A stretch of DNA of 64,000 nucleotides from contig CP036201.1 in assembly GCA_004299845.1 (NCBI GenBank), positions 1,364,001-1,428,000 on the forward strand, in the 5' to 3' direction. Below the pieces are notes generated by a model. The model was not told where the DNA came from and ran no database searches. It was given only the letters and a program-made list of their open reading frames with translations. Both the position numbers and the translations under genes were made by a program. Position 1 is the first letter of the stretch; the number at the start of each line of letters is the position of its first letter. Origin of the DNA: Verrucomicrobia bacterium S94. GTDB taxonomy: Bacteria; Verrucomicrobiota; Kiritimatiellia; Kiritimatiellales; Pontiellaceae. Of this stretch, positions 18,158 through 27,005 are shown one piece after another.

Positions 18158-18217
18158 TGTTTATTTCCGGCAGCGCGCAGATGAAGACTGCGTTGCATGG
18201 TTTGCCGGAAATAAACA
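18158..18217. promoter_or_regulatory. Long hairpin in the leader of yaaA
   Basis: TGTTTATTTCCGGCA (18158-18172) is perfectly complementary to TGCCGGAAATAAACA (18203-18217), a 15-bp stem. Inside it CGCAG/CTGCG can form a second short stem. The structure ends just ahead of the GGAAAG ribosome binding site of the next gene. No T-run follows, so it is not an ordinary terminator of the MarR gene on this strand. Confidence 0.6.
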
Positions 18218-18232
18218 TCGGATGGAAAGAAA

Positions 18233-18997
18233 ATGATCTGTTTATTATCCCCCTCGAAAAGTATGGATATGGAGCCGGTGAATCTGAAGGATTTCACCGA
18301 ACCGCTTTTTCTCGAAAAATCGCAGCAGCTGATTTCCAGAGCCCGGAAGTTCAGTACGGCCGAGCTGATGGAATTCATGGAGATCAGTGAAAAACTCGCG
18401 GAGCTGAACCGGCAGCGTTTCAACGACTGGAACCTGCCGTTCACTCTTGAAAATGCTAAACAGGCGGTTTTCGCGTTTACCGGCGATGTCTATGACGGAC
18501 TCGATGCCGGTTCACTGAAAAAAGCCGATCTGAATTTTGCACAGGAGCATCTACGGATACTCTCCGGGCTTTACGGATTACTGAAACCGCTCGACCTGAT
18601 CCAGCCCTATCGCCTGGAAATGAGCCGTCCGCTGGAAACACGCGGGGCAAAAAATCTGTATCAATTCTGGAGCACACTGATTACCGAAGAACTGAATCAG
18701 ACACCGGGCGATGCGATAATCAACCTGGCCTCGAATGAATACTTTAAAGCCATCGATAAAAAGACGCTGAAAAAGGATATTATATCGCCGGTGTTCAAGG
18801 ACGGAAAAAACGGAACCTTTAAAATCATCAGCTTTTTCGCCAAAAAGGCGCGTGGCGCGATGGCCCGTTTTATTATCGAAAACCGCGTAACATCACCTGA
18901 AGAACTGCTGAAGTTCAATGAATCGGGATATGCATTCAACCCCGAATTATCCACACCGGCCACGCCGGTCTTTACTCGCCCGGAAAAACGAGCATAA
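18233..18997 (+). CDS. yaaA: YaaA family protein (peroxide stress / DUF328)
   Basis: 254 residues, matching the family's size. Recognised from MICLLSPSKSMDM at the N-terminus, AVFAFTGDVYDGLDAGSL, LRILSGLYGLLKPLDLIQPYR and NLASNEYFKAI, all conserved YaaA blocks. E. coli YaaA lowers intracellular iron and DNA damage under peroxide stress and has a helix-hairpin-helix-like DNA-binding fold; its biochemical activity is still unclear. Start at the ATG with GGAAAG upstream, behind a long hairpin. Confidence 0.95.
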   Translation: MICLLSPSKSMDMEPVNLKDFTEPLFLEKSQQLISRARKFSTAELMEFMEISEKLAELNRQRFNDWNLPFTLENAKQAVFAFTGDVYDGLDAGSLKKADLNFAQEHLRILSGLYGLLKPLDLIQPYRLEMSRPLETRGAKNLYQFWSTLITEELNQTPGDAIINLASNEYFKAIDKKTLKKDIISPVFKDGKNGTFKIISFFAKKARGAMARFIIENRVTSPEELLKFNESGYAFNPELSTPATPVFTRPEKRA

Positions 18998-19001
18998 AAG
19001 G

Positions 19002-19205
19002 TTATGCCTTACAGCAGCACGAACAGCTGTTTGCTCGGCGGTAGATTTTCCGAGCTTCCGACATTGCTTTCAATGCCGTTGAAAAAGCACCGAGTGCTTT
19101 CAGCTGTTTCTTTTCAGGCATCAGTACACAGCCTGCCGCGTGCATCTGTCTCACACCGCTCCAGGACTGCGGCTGAGTCTCAAGGTAGTATCTTACTTTA
19201 GCCAT
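19002..19205 (-). CDS. Small His/Cys-containing protein of unknown function
   Basis: 67 residues starting MAKVRYYLETQPQ, with GGAG seven bases upstream of the ATG at 19205 (an earlier ATG at 19217 has none). The arrangement of an aromatic strand, MHAAGC, then LGAFSTALKAMSEARKIYRR and a final NSCSCCCKA resembles a family of 60-70-residue proteins, common in Bacteroidetes, with H-x3-GC and a C-terminal C-x2-C. These Cys and His residues could bind zinc. Nothing is known of function. Convergent with yaaA. Confidence 0.7.
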   Translation of the reverse strand: MAKVRYYLETQPQSWSGVRQMHAAGCVLMPEKKQLKALGAFSTALKAMSEARKIYRRANSCSCCCKA

Positions 19206-19339
19206 TATGCGCTCCATATTTTTTACAGGATCAATGGTAACTTTTAATATTGGGATAAGATAAACAGCAGGTTAAATGATCGTGTTCACTCGAATGAATA
19301 CCGCCTGTTTTTTCAAGGTTTGGAACTTTTCCGCCGCTG

Positions 19340-19654
19340 ATGAGATGCGGTATAAACAATGACATGAGTTCGGACCATGGCAGAAAGCAGTTGCATGCGT
19401 TTTTTTCCGGGCGGGTTCAAGGTGTCGGATTTCGTTACACCGTCTGCGAACTGGCGTCGTCGTTCGCTGTCACCGGGTTTGTGAAAAATCTATGGGACGG
19501 CGATGTAGAACTTGTGGCGGAAGGCGCGCATCAGGAGCTGGTCGATTTCCTGAACAGGATCAGAACCTCGCGGCTGGGCCGCGGAATCGTACAGGTCCGG
19601 GTTGGCTGGAATGAAGCCTCAGACCGATTTAAACAGTTTGGAATCGAATTTTAA
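19340..19654 (+). CDS. acyP: Acylphosphatase
   Basis: 104 residues. The active-site loop SGRVQGVGFRYTV holds the phosphate-binding Arg, and GFVKNLWDGDVELVAEG holds the catalytic Asn. The enzyme hydrolyses acyl phosphates such as acetyl phosphate or carbamoyl phosphate. The C-terminus varies from the usual GF-x-I form but ends in FGIEF. An internal ATG at 19364 (MSSDHGRKQLHAFF) gives a length closer to the family norm of 90-95 residues. Overlaps the next gene by one base. Confidence 0.92.
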   Translation: MRCGINNDMSSDHGRKQLHAFFSGRVQGVGFRYTVCELASSFAVTGFVKNLWDGDVELVAEGAHQELVDFLNRIRTSRLGRGIVQVRVGWNEASDRFKQFGIEF

Positions 19655-20376
19655 TGAAGTACGCAATTTTAGGAGATATTCATGCCAACCTCGAAGCACT
19701 GACCGCTGTGCTGGAGGATGCCGGAAAACAGGGCGTCACCCATTATGCCTGCACCGGGGATGTGGTGGGCTATAATGCTGACCCGAAAAACTGCCTGCAG
19801 ATCATCCGCAACCTGAAATGCAGTGTGGTACAGGGCAATCATGACTATTATGCCGCCTGCAACGAGAACATGGAACTGTTCACGCCCATGGCTCAGAAAA
19901 GTATCCGCTGGACCCGGAAACATCTATCGCCCTTCGAACGGAAATATCTGCGGCATCTTCCGCTGATTATCGACATCGAAAACTTCACGATTGTGCACAG
20001 CTCCCTGAGTAATCCGCACCGCTGGAACTATATTTTCAAACGCCGCGCCGCCGATGCCAATTTCCGGAACCAGTTTAATAATGTCTGCTTTTTCGGACAT
20101 ACCCACGTCCCGCTCGCCTTTGTGAAAGGGGAAAGCATTGAAAAAGGGTTTTATGAGACACTGCAGATTAAACCGGGTTTTCAGTATCTGATCAATGTGG
20201 GCAGTGTCGGACAACCGCGCGACCGGAATCCTAAAGCGGCCTATGTAATCTACGACCTGGAGACGCAGACGATTACGATGCGCCGGGTTGAATATGATCT
20301 TACAGCAACTCAGAAAAAAATAAGGGCAGCCGGGCTGCCCTTCAGAAATGCTCTGCGTCTGGCCAGCGGGCGTTAA
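19654..20376 (+). CDS. Metallophosphoesterase (calcineurin-like, YfcE/MJ0936 type)
   Basis: 240 residues. The dimetal motifs are all present: ILGDIHANLEAL (D-x-H), CTGDVVGYNADP (GD), VQGNHDYYAA (GNHD) and FFGHTHVPLAF (GHTH). These small single-domain enzymes hydrolyse phosphodiesters; their natural substrates are mostly unknown. Its ATG overlaps the acylphosphatase stop (TAATG), so the two are coupled. The end overlaps by four bases the IspD-like gene on the other strand. Confidence 0.92.
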   Translation: MKYAILGDIHANLEALTAVLEDAGKQGVTHYACTGDVVGYNADPKNCLQIIRNLKCSVVQGNHDYYAACNENMELFTPMAQKSIRWTRKHLSPFERKYLRHLPLIIDIENFTIVHSSLSNPHRWNYIFKRRAADANFRNQFNNVCFFGHTHVPLAFVKGESIEKGFYETLQIKPGFQYLINVGSVGQPRDRNPKAAYVIYDLETQTITMRRVEYDLTATQKKIRAAGLPFRNALRLASGR

Positions 20377-21119
20377 ACTGCACCTGCGGAAGCCTGCTGT
20401 TTCCGGGCGATCTCACCGGCCGCACCGCCTTCCCCCACCAGTTTTGCATGCAGCAGAGCGGCTGCAATTTCGAGATCACTGCGGCTACGGATTTTCATAT
20501 TTTCAAAACCGGCTTCAACCAGATGTATTTCTGAAGAAGACGATACCAATGATGACTCATCATCAATCAGCTTAGTTCCTTTGTTTTTTGTACTGATGAT
20601 CTCTTTAATTACAGCTGTTTTGAATGCCTGCGGCGTTTGAGCACTCCAGATCGTATTCCGATCCAGTGTTTCAACCACACGATTTCCTTTCGGTGCAAAT
20701 TTAGTCGCATCCTTAATCTTATGTGCCGCAATAGCGCAACCATAACGCTTAGCACGTTTCACCGTTTCAGACAGAACGCTTCGGGTGAGAAACGGACGTG
20801 AAGCTTCGTGAATCACAACGACCCCCGGATCCGTCTTAATTTTACTGAAAACAGTCCGCAGTGAACTCATCCGGTTAACCCCGCCGACAACCACACCGCG
20901 TACTTTCGTACATCCGAAGCGTTTAATTGCATGAATCGTTGGGTCCACCCGCTCCTTCCTTACCACCACCACAATACTGTCAATACAGTCGGCATTCTCC
21001 AGTGTCTTCAGGGAGTGCGATAAAATCGGACCGCTACCCAGCGGCAGAAATGCCGCCTCAGTCCCCGAAGCGATTTCCTCCTCTTTCCCGCAGGCAATAA
21101 CAATGGCCATAACACTCAT
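20373..21119 (-). CDS. IspD-like nucleotidyltransferase with altered catalytic loop
   Basis: 248 residues. The fold and many motifs match 2-C-methyl-D-erythritol 4-phosphate cytidylyltransferase: VVIHEASRPFLT, WSAQTPQAFK, DDESSLV, and FENMKIRSRSDLEIA. But the N-terminal nucleotide loop, normally G-x-G-x-R ... P-K-Q, reads CGKEEEIASGTEAAF, so the Arg and Lys that bind the CTP phosphates appear absent. It may be an inactive paralogue or have another donor. AAGGAG lies five bases ahead of the ATG. If no other ispD exists in the genome, this should be the MEP-pathway enzyme. Confidence 0.8.
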   Translation of the reverse strand: MSVMAIVIACGKEEEIASGTEAAFLPLGSGPILSHSLKTLENADCIDSIVVVVRKERVDPTIHAIKRFGCTKVRGVVVGGVNRMSSLRTVFSKIKTDPGVVVIHEASRPFLTRSVLSETVKRAKRYGCAIAAHKIKDATKFAPKGNRVVETLDRNTIWSAQTPQAFKTAVIKEIISTKNKGTKLIDDESSLVSSSSEIHLVEAGFENMKIRSRSDLEIAAALLHAKLVGEGGAAGEIARKQQASAGAV

Positions 21120-21264
21120 ATTTTCTCCTTAACCCCGATGCAAATAACTTGAGCTCATTAAGTTACACCCTTAAAAAGAACACGTCAAGATTTGATCAAA
21201 AACGGTTTTGCTTTCCTTCCGAAGAACAACCCTCCATGATCCCGTCATGGATTCGGTGAGTTCT

Positions 21265-21621
21265 ATGCTTATTCTTTATGACGGCAACTGCCCGCTCTGC
21301 TGTGCCAAACGTGATTTTCTGATGAGAAGAGATCGCAGAGGCGCACTTGAATTTGCCGATATTCGCGATCCGGATTTTTGCCTTCCTCTGGACGGAATCC
21401 CCCTTGATATGCTCGCCGCTGAAATTCATGCCATCACAAATGAACGCCAGGTATTGCACGGTATGGAGGTCATCCGAGCCGCTTATCGCGCCATCGGTAT
21501 CGGGTGGATTGCGGCTCCGACCGGCTGGCCGCTGCTTCGTCCATTCTTCGACCTCCTGTATACACATATCGCCAGAAACCGGCTGAAAATCAGTCACCGA
21601 CTTTTTCGTCCCTCTCGCTAA
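21265..21621 (+). CDS. DCC-family thiol-disulfide oxidoreductase-like protein (DUF393)
   Basis: 118 residues from the ATG at 21265 (in-frame alternatives at 21247 and 21208). MLILYDGNCPLCCAKRDFLMRRD carries the D-G-x-C-x-x-C motif defining the DCC family, followed by LEFADIRDP and a GMEVIRAAYRAIGIG segment. Family members are predicted thioredoxin-like redox proteins of unknown role. GGTGAG precedes the chosen start by four bases. Confidence 0.88.
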   Translation: MLILYDGNCPLCCAKRDFLMRRDRRGALEFADIRDPDFCLPLDGIPLDMLAAEIHAITNERQVLHGMEVIRAAYRAIGIGWIAAPTGWPLLRPFFDLLYTHIARNRLKISHRLFRPSR

Positions 21622-21819
21622 TCACTTTAATACAACATGTTGCGCAGCCCCAACACAACACCCATAATTTGTTCATTGACTTGTTTTCCAGGCTTGGACA
21701 AAATTTATTTATGAAAGGCGGATATACGATACAACAGACCTTCAAGGGCTGGAAAGGAGACCAATCGATACCCTTGACTCATCCATACCCTAACCCGACC
21801 CCGAAAGGCCCCAGGCAAT

Positions 21820-23148
21820 ATGACCACCCCCCAGAAGAAAATCTTCGTTCTTGATACCAATGTAATCCTTCACGACAGCAGCTGCATTCATCAGTTCGGC
21901 GAACATGATATCGTCATACCTATCACCGTACTGGAAGAACTCGATCACTTTAAGAAAGGAAATGATTCGCTCAATTTTCACGCCCGCGAATTTGCCCGTA
22001 CACTCGACTCACTGGCCGAAGACAAGCTGTTTAACGGTGGTGTATCCATTGGCACCGGTCGTGGTAAAATAAGCATTAAACTCGACAGTGAATTTCATGA
22101 AAATATTGCAGCCAATTTTGCCGACCGGAAAAAACCGGATCACCGGATTCTGAACAGCGGCTATTCGGTGGCCAAAGAATATCCGGACAGGATCGTTACG
22201 CTGGTAACCAAAGACGTCAACCTGCGGATGAAGGCCAAAGCCGTCGGGCTGCTGGCAGCCGACTATAAAAACGACCATGTCTCCGACATTCAGCGGCTCT
22301 ATACCGGAACACGCATGGAAGAAAACGTGGATCCGGAACTGATCAACCTGATGTATACCCCGCCGTATGAATTCGCTTCAGACCGGTTGAAGGTGGATCA
22401 CCCTCTCATTCCCAATGAATATCTTATCCTGCGCGGTGAACGAAAGTCCGCTCTGGCGGTTTATGACGATGAAATGAACCTCATCAAACATGTGGATAAA
22501 GTGCCGGCCTTTGGAATTACACCGCGAAATTCCGAACAGACCTATGCCCTCGATGCCATCCTGAACGATAACGTCCGGCTTGTTACACTCACCGGAAAAG
22601 CCGGCACAGGAAAAACGCTGATTGCACTCGCCGGGGCATTGAAACGGAAAAAAAGTTACCGCCAGATTCTGATGGCCCGACCTATTGTTGCGCTCAGCAA
22701 TAAGGATATCGGCTTTCTTCCGGGCGATATTCATTCCAAGCTTGATCCCTACATGAAACCGCTTTTTGATAATCTCGCAGTTATTGAACATGCTCAGGGC
22801 GACTCCAAGAAAAGCCAGGTCACCAAACTTGTGGATGATAAAAAACTGATTATCGAGCCGCTTTCCTATATTCGCGGCCGAAGTCTGGTGAACACCTTCT
22901 TCATCATTGATGAAGCCCAGAATTTAACGCCGCACGAAATCAAAACCATTATCACCCGTGCAGGGGAAGGCACAAAAATTGTGTTTACCGGCGATGTGTT
23001 TCAGATCGACCATCCTTATCTCGACAGCCATTCAAACGGCCTGAGTTATCTGATTGAAAAGATGACCGGACAGCGGCTCTACGCACACGTCAACCTGACC
23101 AAAGGCGAGCGCTCGGAACTGGCCGACCTGGCCGGGTCGCTACTCTGA
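21820..23148 (+). CDS. PIN domain-PhoH ATPase fusion (PhoH2-like)
   Basis: 442 residues. Residues 8-150 are a PIN-type nuclease domain (FVLDTNVILHDSSC, VLEELDHFKKG, later TKDVNLRMKA), and residues 230-440 a PhoH ATPase with Walker A LTGKAGTGKT near 258 and Walker B FFIIDEAQNLTPHE near 361. PhoH2 proteins of this architecture unwind and cleave RNA in an ATP-dependent way. About 200 bases of noncoding DNA precede it. Convergent with the DciA-like gene, three bases apart. Confidence 0.93.
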   Translation: MTTPQKKIFVLDTNVILHDSSCIHQFGEHDIVIPITVLEELDHFKKGNDSLNFHAREFARTLDSLAEDKLFNGGVSIGTGRGKISIKLDSEFHENIAANFADRKKPDHRILNSGYSVAKEYPDRIVTLVTKDVNLRMKAKAVGLLAADYKNDHVSDIQRLYTGTRMEENVDPELINLMYTPPYEFASDRLKVDHPLIPNEYLILRGERKSALAVYDDEMNLIKHVDKVPAFGITPRNSEQTYALDAILNDNVRLVTLTGKAGTGKTLIALAGALKRKKSYRQILMARPIVALSNKDIGFLPGDIHSKLDPYMKPLFDNLAVIEHAQGDSKKSQVTKLVDDKKLIIEPLSYIRGRSLVNTFFIIDEAQNLTPHEIKTIITRAGEGTKIVFTGDVFQIDHPYLDSHSNGLSYLIEKMTGQRLYAHVNLTKGERSELADLAGSLL

Positions 23149-23150
23149 AA

Positions 23151-23534
23151 TCAGCCGTGCTTTAACTCAAAGCGAAGGTGACGGATCTGCATGCCGGTGA
23201 AGTTCGACTGGAGTTTAAACAGGAGCGGACGCTTCATCCGCTCCAGTTCCGGAACCCATCCCGGATGATCGACAAACACCGTCAACGCATGATCTTTTAT
23301 AAATCCCGGTTCACTGTGACTGGCTATCTGCGGCCCCGCCAGTTTTTCCCAGGCATTCCGCAACACAACCACACTTTCCTGTACCGGCTGATCAAAATCC
23401 GAGACCACATCCTTCAGAATCTCCGCCACACTTTTCATGTCGCGCCGGGGTGCCATCGGTTTGTTCAGATGATACCGAACGCGATCAAGCTCCCACCGGC
23501 TGTTATTTTTTCTGCTGTGACGTGGTTGCTCCAT
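23151..23534 (-). CDS. dciA: DUF721/DciA-family protein
   Basis: 127 residues. The KSVAEILKDVVSDF and VLRNAWEKLAGPQIASHSEP blocks and the beta strand LTVFVDHPGWVPELER are typical of the DUF721 domain, found in DciA, which loads or stimulates the replicative helicase DnaB in bacteria without DnaC. The basic N-terminus (RHSRKNNSRWELDRVRYHL) could bind DNA. Whether it serves DnaB here is inferred from family. Confidence 0.85.
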   Translation of the reverse strand: MEQPRHSRKNNSRWELDRVRYHLNKPMAPRRDMKSVAEILKDVVSDFDQPVQESVVVLRNAWEKLAGPQIASHSEPGFIKDHALTVFVDHPGWVPELERMKRPLLFKLQSNFTGMQIRHLRFELKHG

Positions 23535-23635
23535 GCGGCGATTGAGCCAGATAGACGTCCCTCAATACAAGGTTATTGACGACAGAAAAACAGCTTTCTC
23601 CGCCACAACCTGCACTTCTAAAAGAGGATGGACGG

Positions 23636-24433
23636 TCAGTTTCCGTTGATAAAGTTTACCGCATTCCGGAACAGTTCCAGGCCGAGCCCCTGCTCCGGAA
23701 GTTTACCGTCCAGTTTCTGCTTGTCCCAGTTCGGATGATTTTCCGGGAACAGATAGGCTTCCGGGTGCGGCATCATACCGAAAATACGTCCGGTCGGATC
23801 CGTCAGTCCGGCAATCGCATGCAGCGAACCATTTGGATTTGCCGGAAAATCCTGTGTCGGATTGTTTTCGGTATCCACATAACGTGCCGCCACGCAACCT
23901 TGAGCTTCCAGCTTTTCAAGCAGTTCATTATCCAGCGTGAAAACCTTGCCTTCGCCGTGCCGGATCGGAAGCGGCATGGTGCCCAGACCTTTTGTGAATA
24001 CACACGCGGTATCTTCAAAACGTATGTTGCACCAGAAATTCTGGAAGGAGCCGCAGTCATTCTGCATCAGAGCAACTGTCGGTTCAAAATACGTTCCGTC
24101 GAGTCCGGGCAGCAGCCCCATTTTGGTCATCACCTGAAAACCGTTGCAAATGCCCATGATCAGCTTGCCGTCATCAATAAACTGCTGAATCTGCGCCTGC
24201 ATATGGTGTTTTACGCGCAGAGCAAAAACGTGTCCGCTGGTCATATGGTCGCCATAGGAAAATCCACCGATAAACATCATCGCCTGAAAATCTTCCAGCT
24301 GATCCGGATGATCCAGCAGATCGTTCAGGTGAACCAGCTTAGGTTCCGCTCCGGCCAGTTTCCATGCATGGGCGCTCTCCGCTTCGCAGTTCACCCCGTA
24401 TCCTGTAATAATCAAAACCTTTGGCTTACTCAT
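23636..24433 (-). CDS. purQ: Phosphoribosylformylglycinamidine synthase subunit PurQ
   Basis: 265 residues, class I glutamine amidotransferase. Nucleophile Cys in IMGICNGFQVMTKMGLLPG near residue 98; His-Glu in GMMPHPEAY near 226. It starts PKVLIITGYGVNCEAESAHA, the PurQ N-terminal pattern. It releases ammonia from glutamine for the PurL synthetase in purine synthesis. Somewhat longer than the common 225-residue form. GAGGAAAG precedes the ATG. Lies eight bases behind pyrF, pairing purine and pyrimidine genes in one operon. Confidence 0.93.
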   Translation of the reverse strand: MSKPKVLIITGYGVNCEAESAHAWKLAGAEPKLVHLNDLLDHPDQLEDFQAMMFIGGFSYGDHMTSGHVFALRVKHHMQAQIQQFIDDGKLIMGICNGFQVMTKMGLLPGLDGTYFEPTVALMQNDCGSFQNFWCNIRFEDTACVFTKGLGTMPLPIRHGEGKVFTLDNELLEKLEAQGCVAARYVDTENNPTQDFPANPNGSLHAIAGLTDPTGRIFGMMPHPEAYLFPENHPNWDKQKLDGKLPEQGLGLELFRNAVNFINGN

Positions 24434-24441
24434 TCTTTCCT

Positions 24442-25134
24442 CTATTTGTTCATGTCTTCAAGCATCGCCGTTGCTGCGGCAACCGGATCTTCGGCATGCA
24501 TGATCGGGCGGCCGATTACCAGATGCGTCGCCCCCTGCTCCACGGCAAACGACGGTGAAGCCACACGCTTCTGATCGCCGATATCTCCGTTCGGCATGCG
24601 GATGCCCGGTGTAACCAGAATCGCTTCCGGAAACGCATCGCGCAGTACTTTGGCTTCGTGCGCACTGGTAACCATCCCGTCGATCCCCGACGAAACAGCC
24701 AGTTCTCCCAGTTTCACGGCCTGTTCGGAAACCGTACGATTAATCCCTAAATCTGTAAAATCATCTGCACTCAGGCTGGTCAGCGTGGTGACCGCCACAA
24801 TTTTCGGCGGGTTTGCGCATTCCGCTGCCGCTTTGGCCGCATACTCGAGCATGGCGCGTCCACCGATTGCATGAACAGTCATGAGGTTCACACCGTGGCT
24901 CGCTGCGGTTTTTACGGCGTTGGCTACGGTCTGCGGAATATCGTGCAGTTTCAAATCGAGAAAGATTTTCTTGCCGCGTTTTTTCAACGGTTCCAGTACG
25001 GAAGGTCCTTCGGCACAGAAGAGTTCGAGCCCTACTTTATACCACTCAATAAAATCGGGTAATTCCTGAAGTTTGGCCTCCATTGCCTCGGTATTCGGCA
25101 CATCGAGCGCCACGATCAAATCTGCTTTATTCAT
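24442..25134 (-). CDS. pyrF: Orotidine 5'-phosphate decarboxylase
   Basis: 230 residues. LIVALDVPNTEAM, YKVGLELFCAEGP and FLDLKLHDIPQTVANAVK hold the Lys-Asp catalytic array (D-x-K-x-x-D) and the C-terminus TPGIRMPNGD...GATHLVIGRPI the phosphate site. Last step of UMP synthesis. Start at 25134, with AAAGGA nine bases upstream; the frame also opens earlier at 25158. Confidence 0.96.
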   Translation of the reverse strand: MNKADLIVALDVPNTEAMEAKLQELPDFIEWYKVGLELFCAEGPSVLEPLKKRGKKIFLDLKLHDIPQTVANAVKTAASHGVNLMTVHAIGGRAMLEYAAKAAAECANPPKIVAVTTLTSLSADDFTDLGINRTVSEQAVKLGELAVSSGIDGMVTSAHEAKVLRDAFPEAILVTPGIRMPNGDIGDQKRVASPSFAVEQGATHLVIGRPIMHAEDPVAAATAMLEDMNK

Positions 25135-25176
25135 CCGAAAATCCTTTCTGCGTTCCAAAGTCTGGAAAGCTAGCAG

Positions 25177-25201
25177 AAAAGTTCCGGACGCTGGAACTTT
25201 T
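25177..25201. terminator. Inverted repeat between the GH13 gene and pyrF
   Basis: AAAAGTTCC and GGAACTTTT form a perfect 9-bp stem with a 7-base loop. It lies in the gap between two leftward genes and may end the upstream transcript, but no T-run follows on that strand. Confidence 0.4.
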
Positions 25202-25271
25202 AAGCGTGCGTTTTTTTCGGAATCGGAATTTCAGGAGGATGCGGCTACTGTTGCCAACCCAATCCGGGCAC

Positions 25272-27005
25272 TTAAATTTTCAGCCAGACCGTCTGATAGG
25301 GCTCAAACGGAATGACTTTTCCATCACCCATATACCGGCGGCCGGTCAGCAGATCCGAACAGGAATCTGCACGGTTCAGCCGGTAGAGGCGGTCATCGAC
25401 GGTCAGCTCCTGATAATCGGCGGTAAAGTTACTGATGCACACCACACGCTCTTCTTTCCACTCACGCTCGATCACAAACCACTCGGAACCCAGGTTGATA
25501 ATCTGCTGGCCTGCATCCGGATGGAATACTTTATGTTGTGCCCGGCAGTTCAGGCGTCGGGTATATTCTTTGAGAACCTTAGCGGCAGGAGACGCCTTAT
25601 CGGTGATCTGTTTTTCCAGTTCACTCTCATCCCATTTCAGGCGGTTGATGGTACGCGCCCGTCCGGTTTCCTCAACCCCGGCATAGTTATTCCGTGTGGC
25701 GGTCAGGCTGTGGAAATACACGGCCGGCACACCGCGCAGCGACATGGCCACCGTCTGTGAGCAGAGGAAACGCGCCAGATGATGATCGGTTACCTGCTCA
25801 GGATCATCACCCATGGCATCAAAATAGGTAATATTCAGTTCGTATGGACTTTCCGTACCATCGGGGTTGGCCTTCATGGAAACATGCCCGCCCTGCGACT
25901 TCACACGGGCCGCCAGTTTCTGCAGTTCCTCATCCGGAACAATACCCTGCAGAGGCCGGACCCCGATGCCATCGTGCGATGCCGTAAAGTTAAAATAAGT
26001 ACACTTTGGCGGAAGATCATTGAGCGATGCCGCCCAGTTGGTCAGATAGCTCGAATCTCCGTTCAGCAGACCATGCAGCAGCAGTGGCGGCAGACTGAAC
26101 TGATAAACCATGTGGGCTTCATCGCCGTCACCGAAATAGGAGATATTCTCTTCATGCGGCACATTCGTTTCGGTCAGCAGCACCACATTCGGCGCTACCA
26201 TATCCAGCAGATCGCGCATGAGCTTCACCACTTCATGCGTCTGTTTAAGGTGAATACAACTGGTGCCCACCTGCTTCCACAGATAGGCAATGGCATCCAG
26301 ACGAATAATCGTTGCTCCATTGGCGACATAAAAAAGAAGAATATCCAGAAATTCAAAAAGCACATCCGGATTGGCAAAATTGAGATCCATCTGATCGTCG
26401 CTGAACGTTGTCCAGACATGGGTATCACCGTGCTGCGTGTGTACCGGGGTCAGCAGCGGAAGCGCGCGCGGCCGCGTTACCGCACTTAGATCGACATTCG
26501 GATCCTCCTCGATAAAATAGTTCCGATACGGAGCAATGTTGTTTACATAATCAATAAACCATTTACAGCTCCGCGAACAGTGATTGAGCACCAGATCAAA
26601 CATCAGCCGGAATTCCCGGCCCAGGTCTTCAACATCCGCCCACTTTCCGAGCTTCCGGTCCACGGCGCGATAGTCGACCACCGAAAATCCGTCGTCCGAA
26701 GTGTAGGGATAAAACGGCAGAATATGCACCGTATTGATGGATCCGCTCAGATACCGGTCTGCAAAACGTTTAAGTACCTTCAGCGGGGGCTCATCACCGT
26801 TCTGAATCATATCGCCATAGGTAATAAGAACGGCAGAGGTTTCGTCCCAGAGATCCGCCTCGCTGAAGCCTTCAAGACCGATGCCGTACCGCCCGATCAG
26901 CTGCACCATACGCTCGAGCAGCTGCTCCACTTTCTGCGGACCGTAAAGCCGGTTAAACCGCGTGCGCATCCGCTCCAGCGCCTGGATATCGAGATTTTTG
27001 ATCAT
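25272..27005 (-). CDS. GH13_18 glycoside phosphorylase, probably glucosylglycerate phosphorylase
   Basis: 577 residues, a sucrose-phosphorylase-type GH13 fold: [33 protein letters not shown], nucleophile region [12 protein letters not shown] (Asp near residue 237) and acid/base [19 protein letters not shown] (Glu near 280). GH13_18 includes phosphorylases of sucrose, sucrose-6-phosphate, glucosylglycerol and glucosylglycerate. A GpgS gene in the divergent operon argues for glucosylglycerate: the enzyme would release glucose 1-phosphate and glycerate. Its ATG overlaps the stop of the preceding GT4 gene by four bases. Specificity is inference. Confidence 0.82.
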   Translation of the reverse strand: MIKNLDIQALERMRTRFNRLYGPQKVEQLLERMVQLIGRYGIGLEGFSEADLWDETSAVLITYGDMIQNGDEPPLKVLKRFADRYLSGSINTVHILPFYPYTSDDGFSVVDYRAVDRKLGKWADVEDLGREFRLMFDLVLNHCSRSCKWFIDYVNNIAPYRNYFIEEDPNVDLSAVTRPRALPLLTPVHTQHGDTHVWTTFSDDQMDLNFANPDVLFEFLDILLFYVANGATIIRLDAIAYLWKQVGTSCIHLKQTHEVVKLMRDLLDMVAPNVVLLTETNVPHEENISYFGDGDEAHMVYQFSLPPLLLHGLLNGDSSYLTNWAASLNDLPPKCTYFNFTASHDGIGVRPLQGIVPDEELQKLAARVKSQGGHVSMKANPDGTESPYELNITYFDAMGDDPEQVTDHHLARFLCSQTVAMSLRGVPAVYFHSLTATRNNYAGVEETGRARTINRLKWDESELEKQITDKASPAAKVLKEYTRRLNCRAQHKVFHPDAGQQIINLGSEWFVIEREWKEERVVCISNFTADYQELTVDDRLYRLNRADSCSDLLTGRRYMGDGKVIPFEPYQTVWLKI

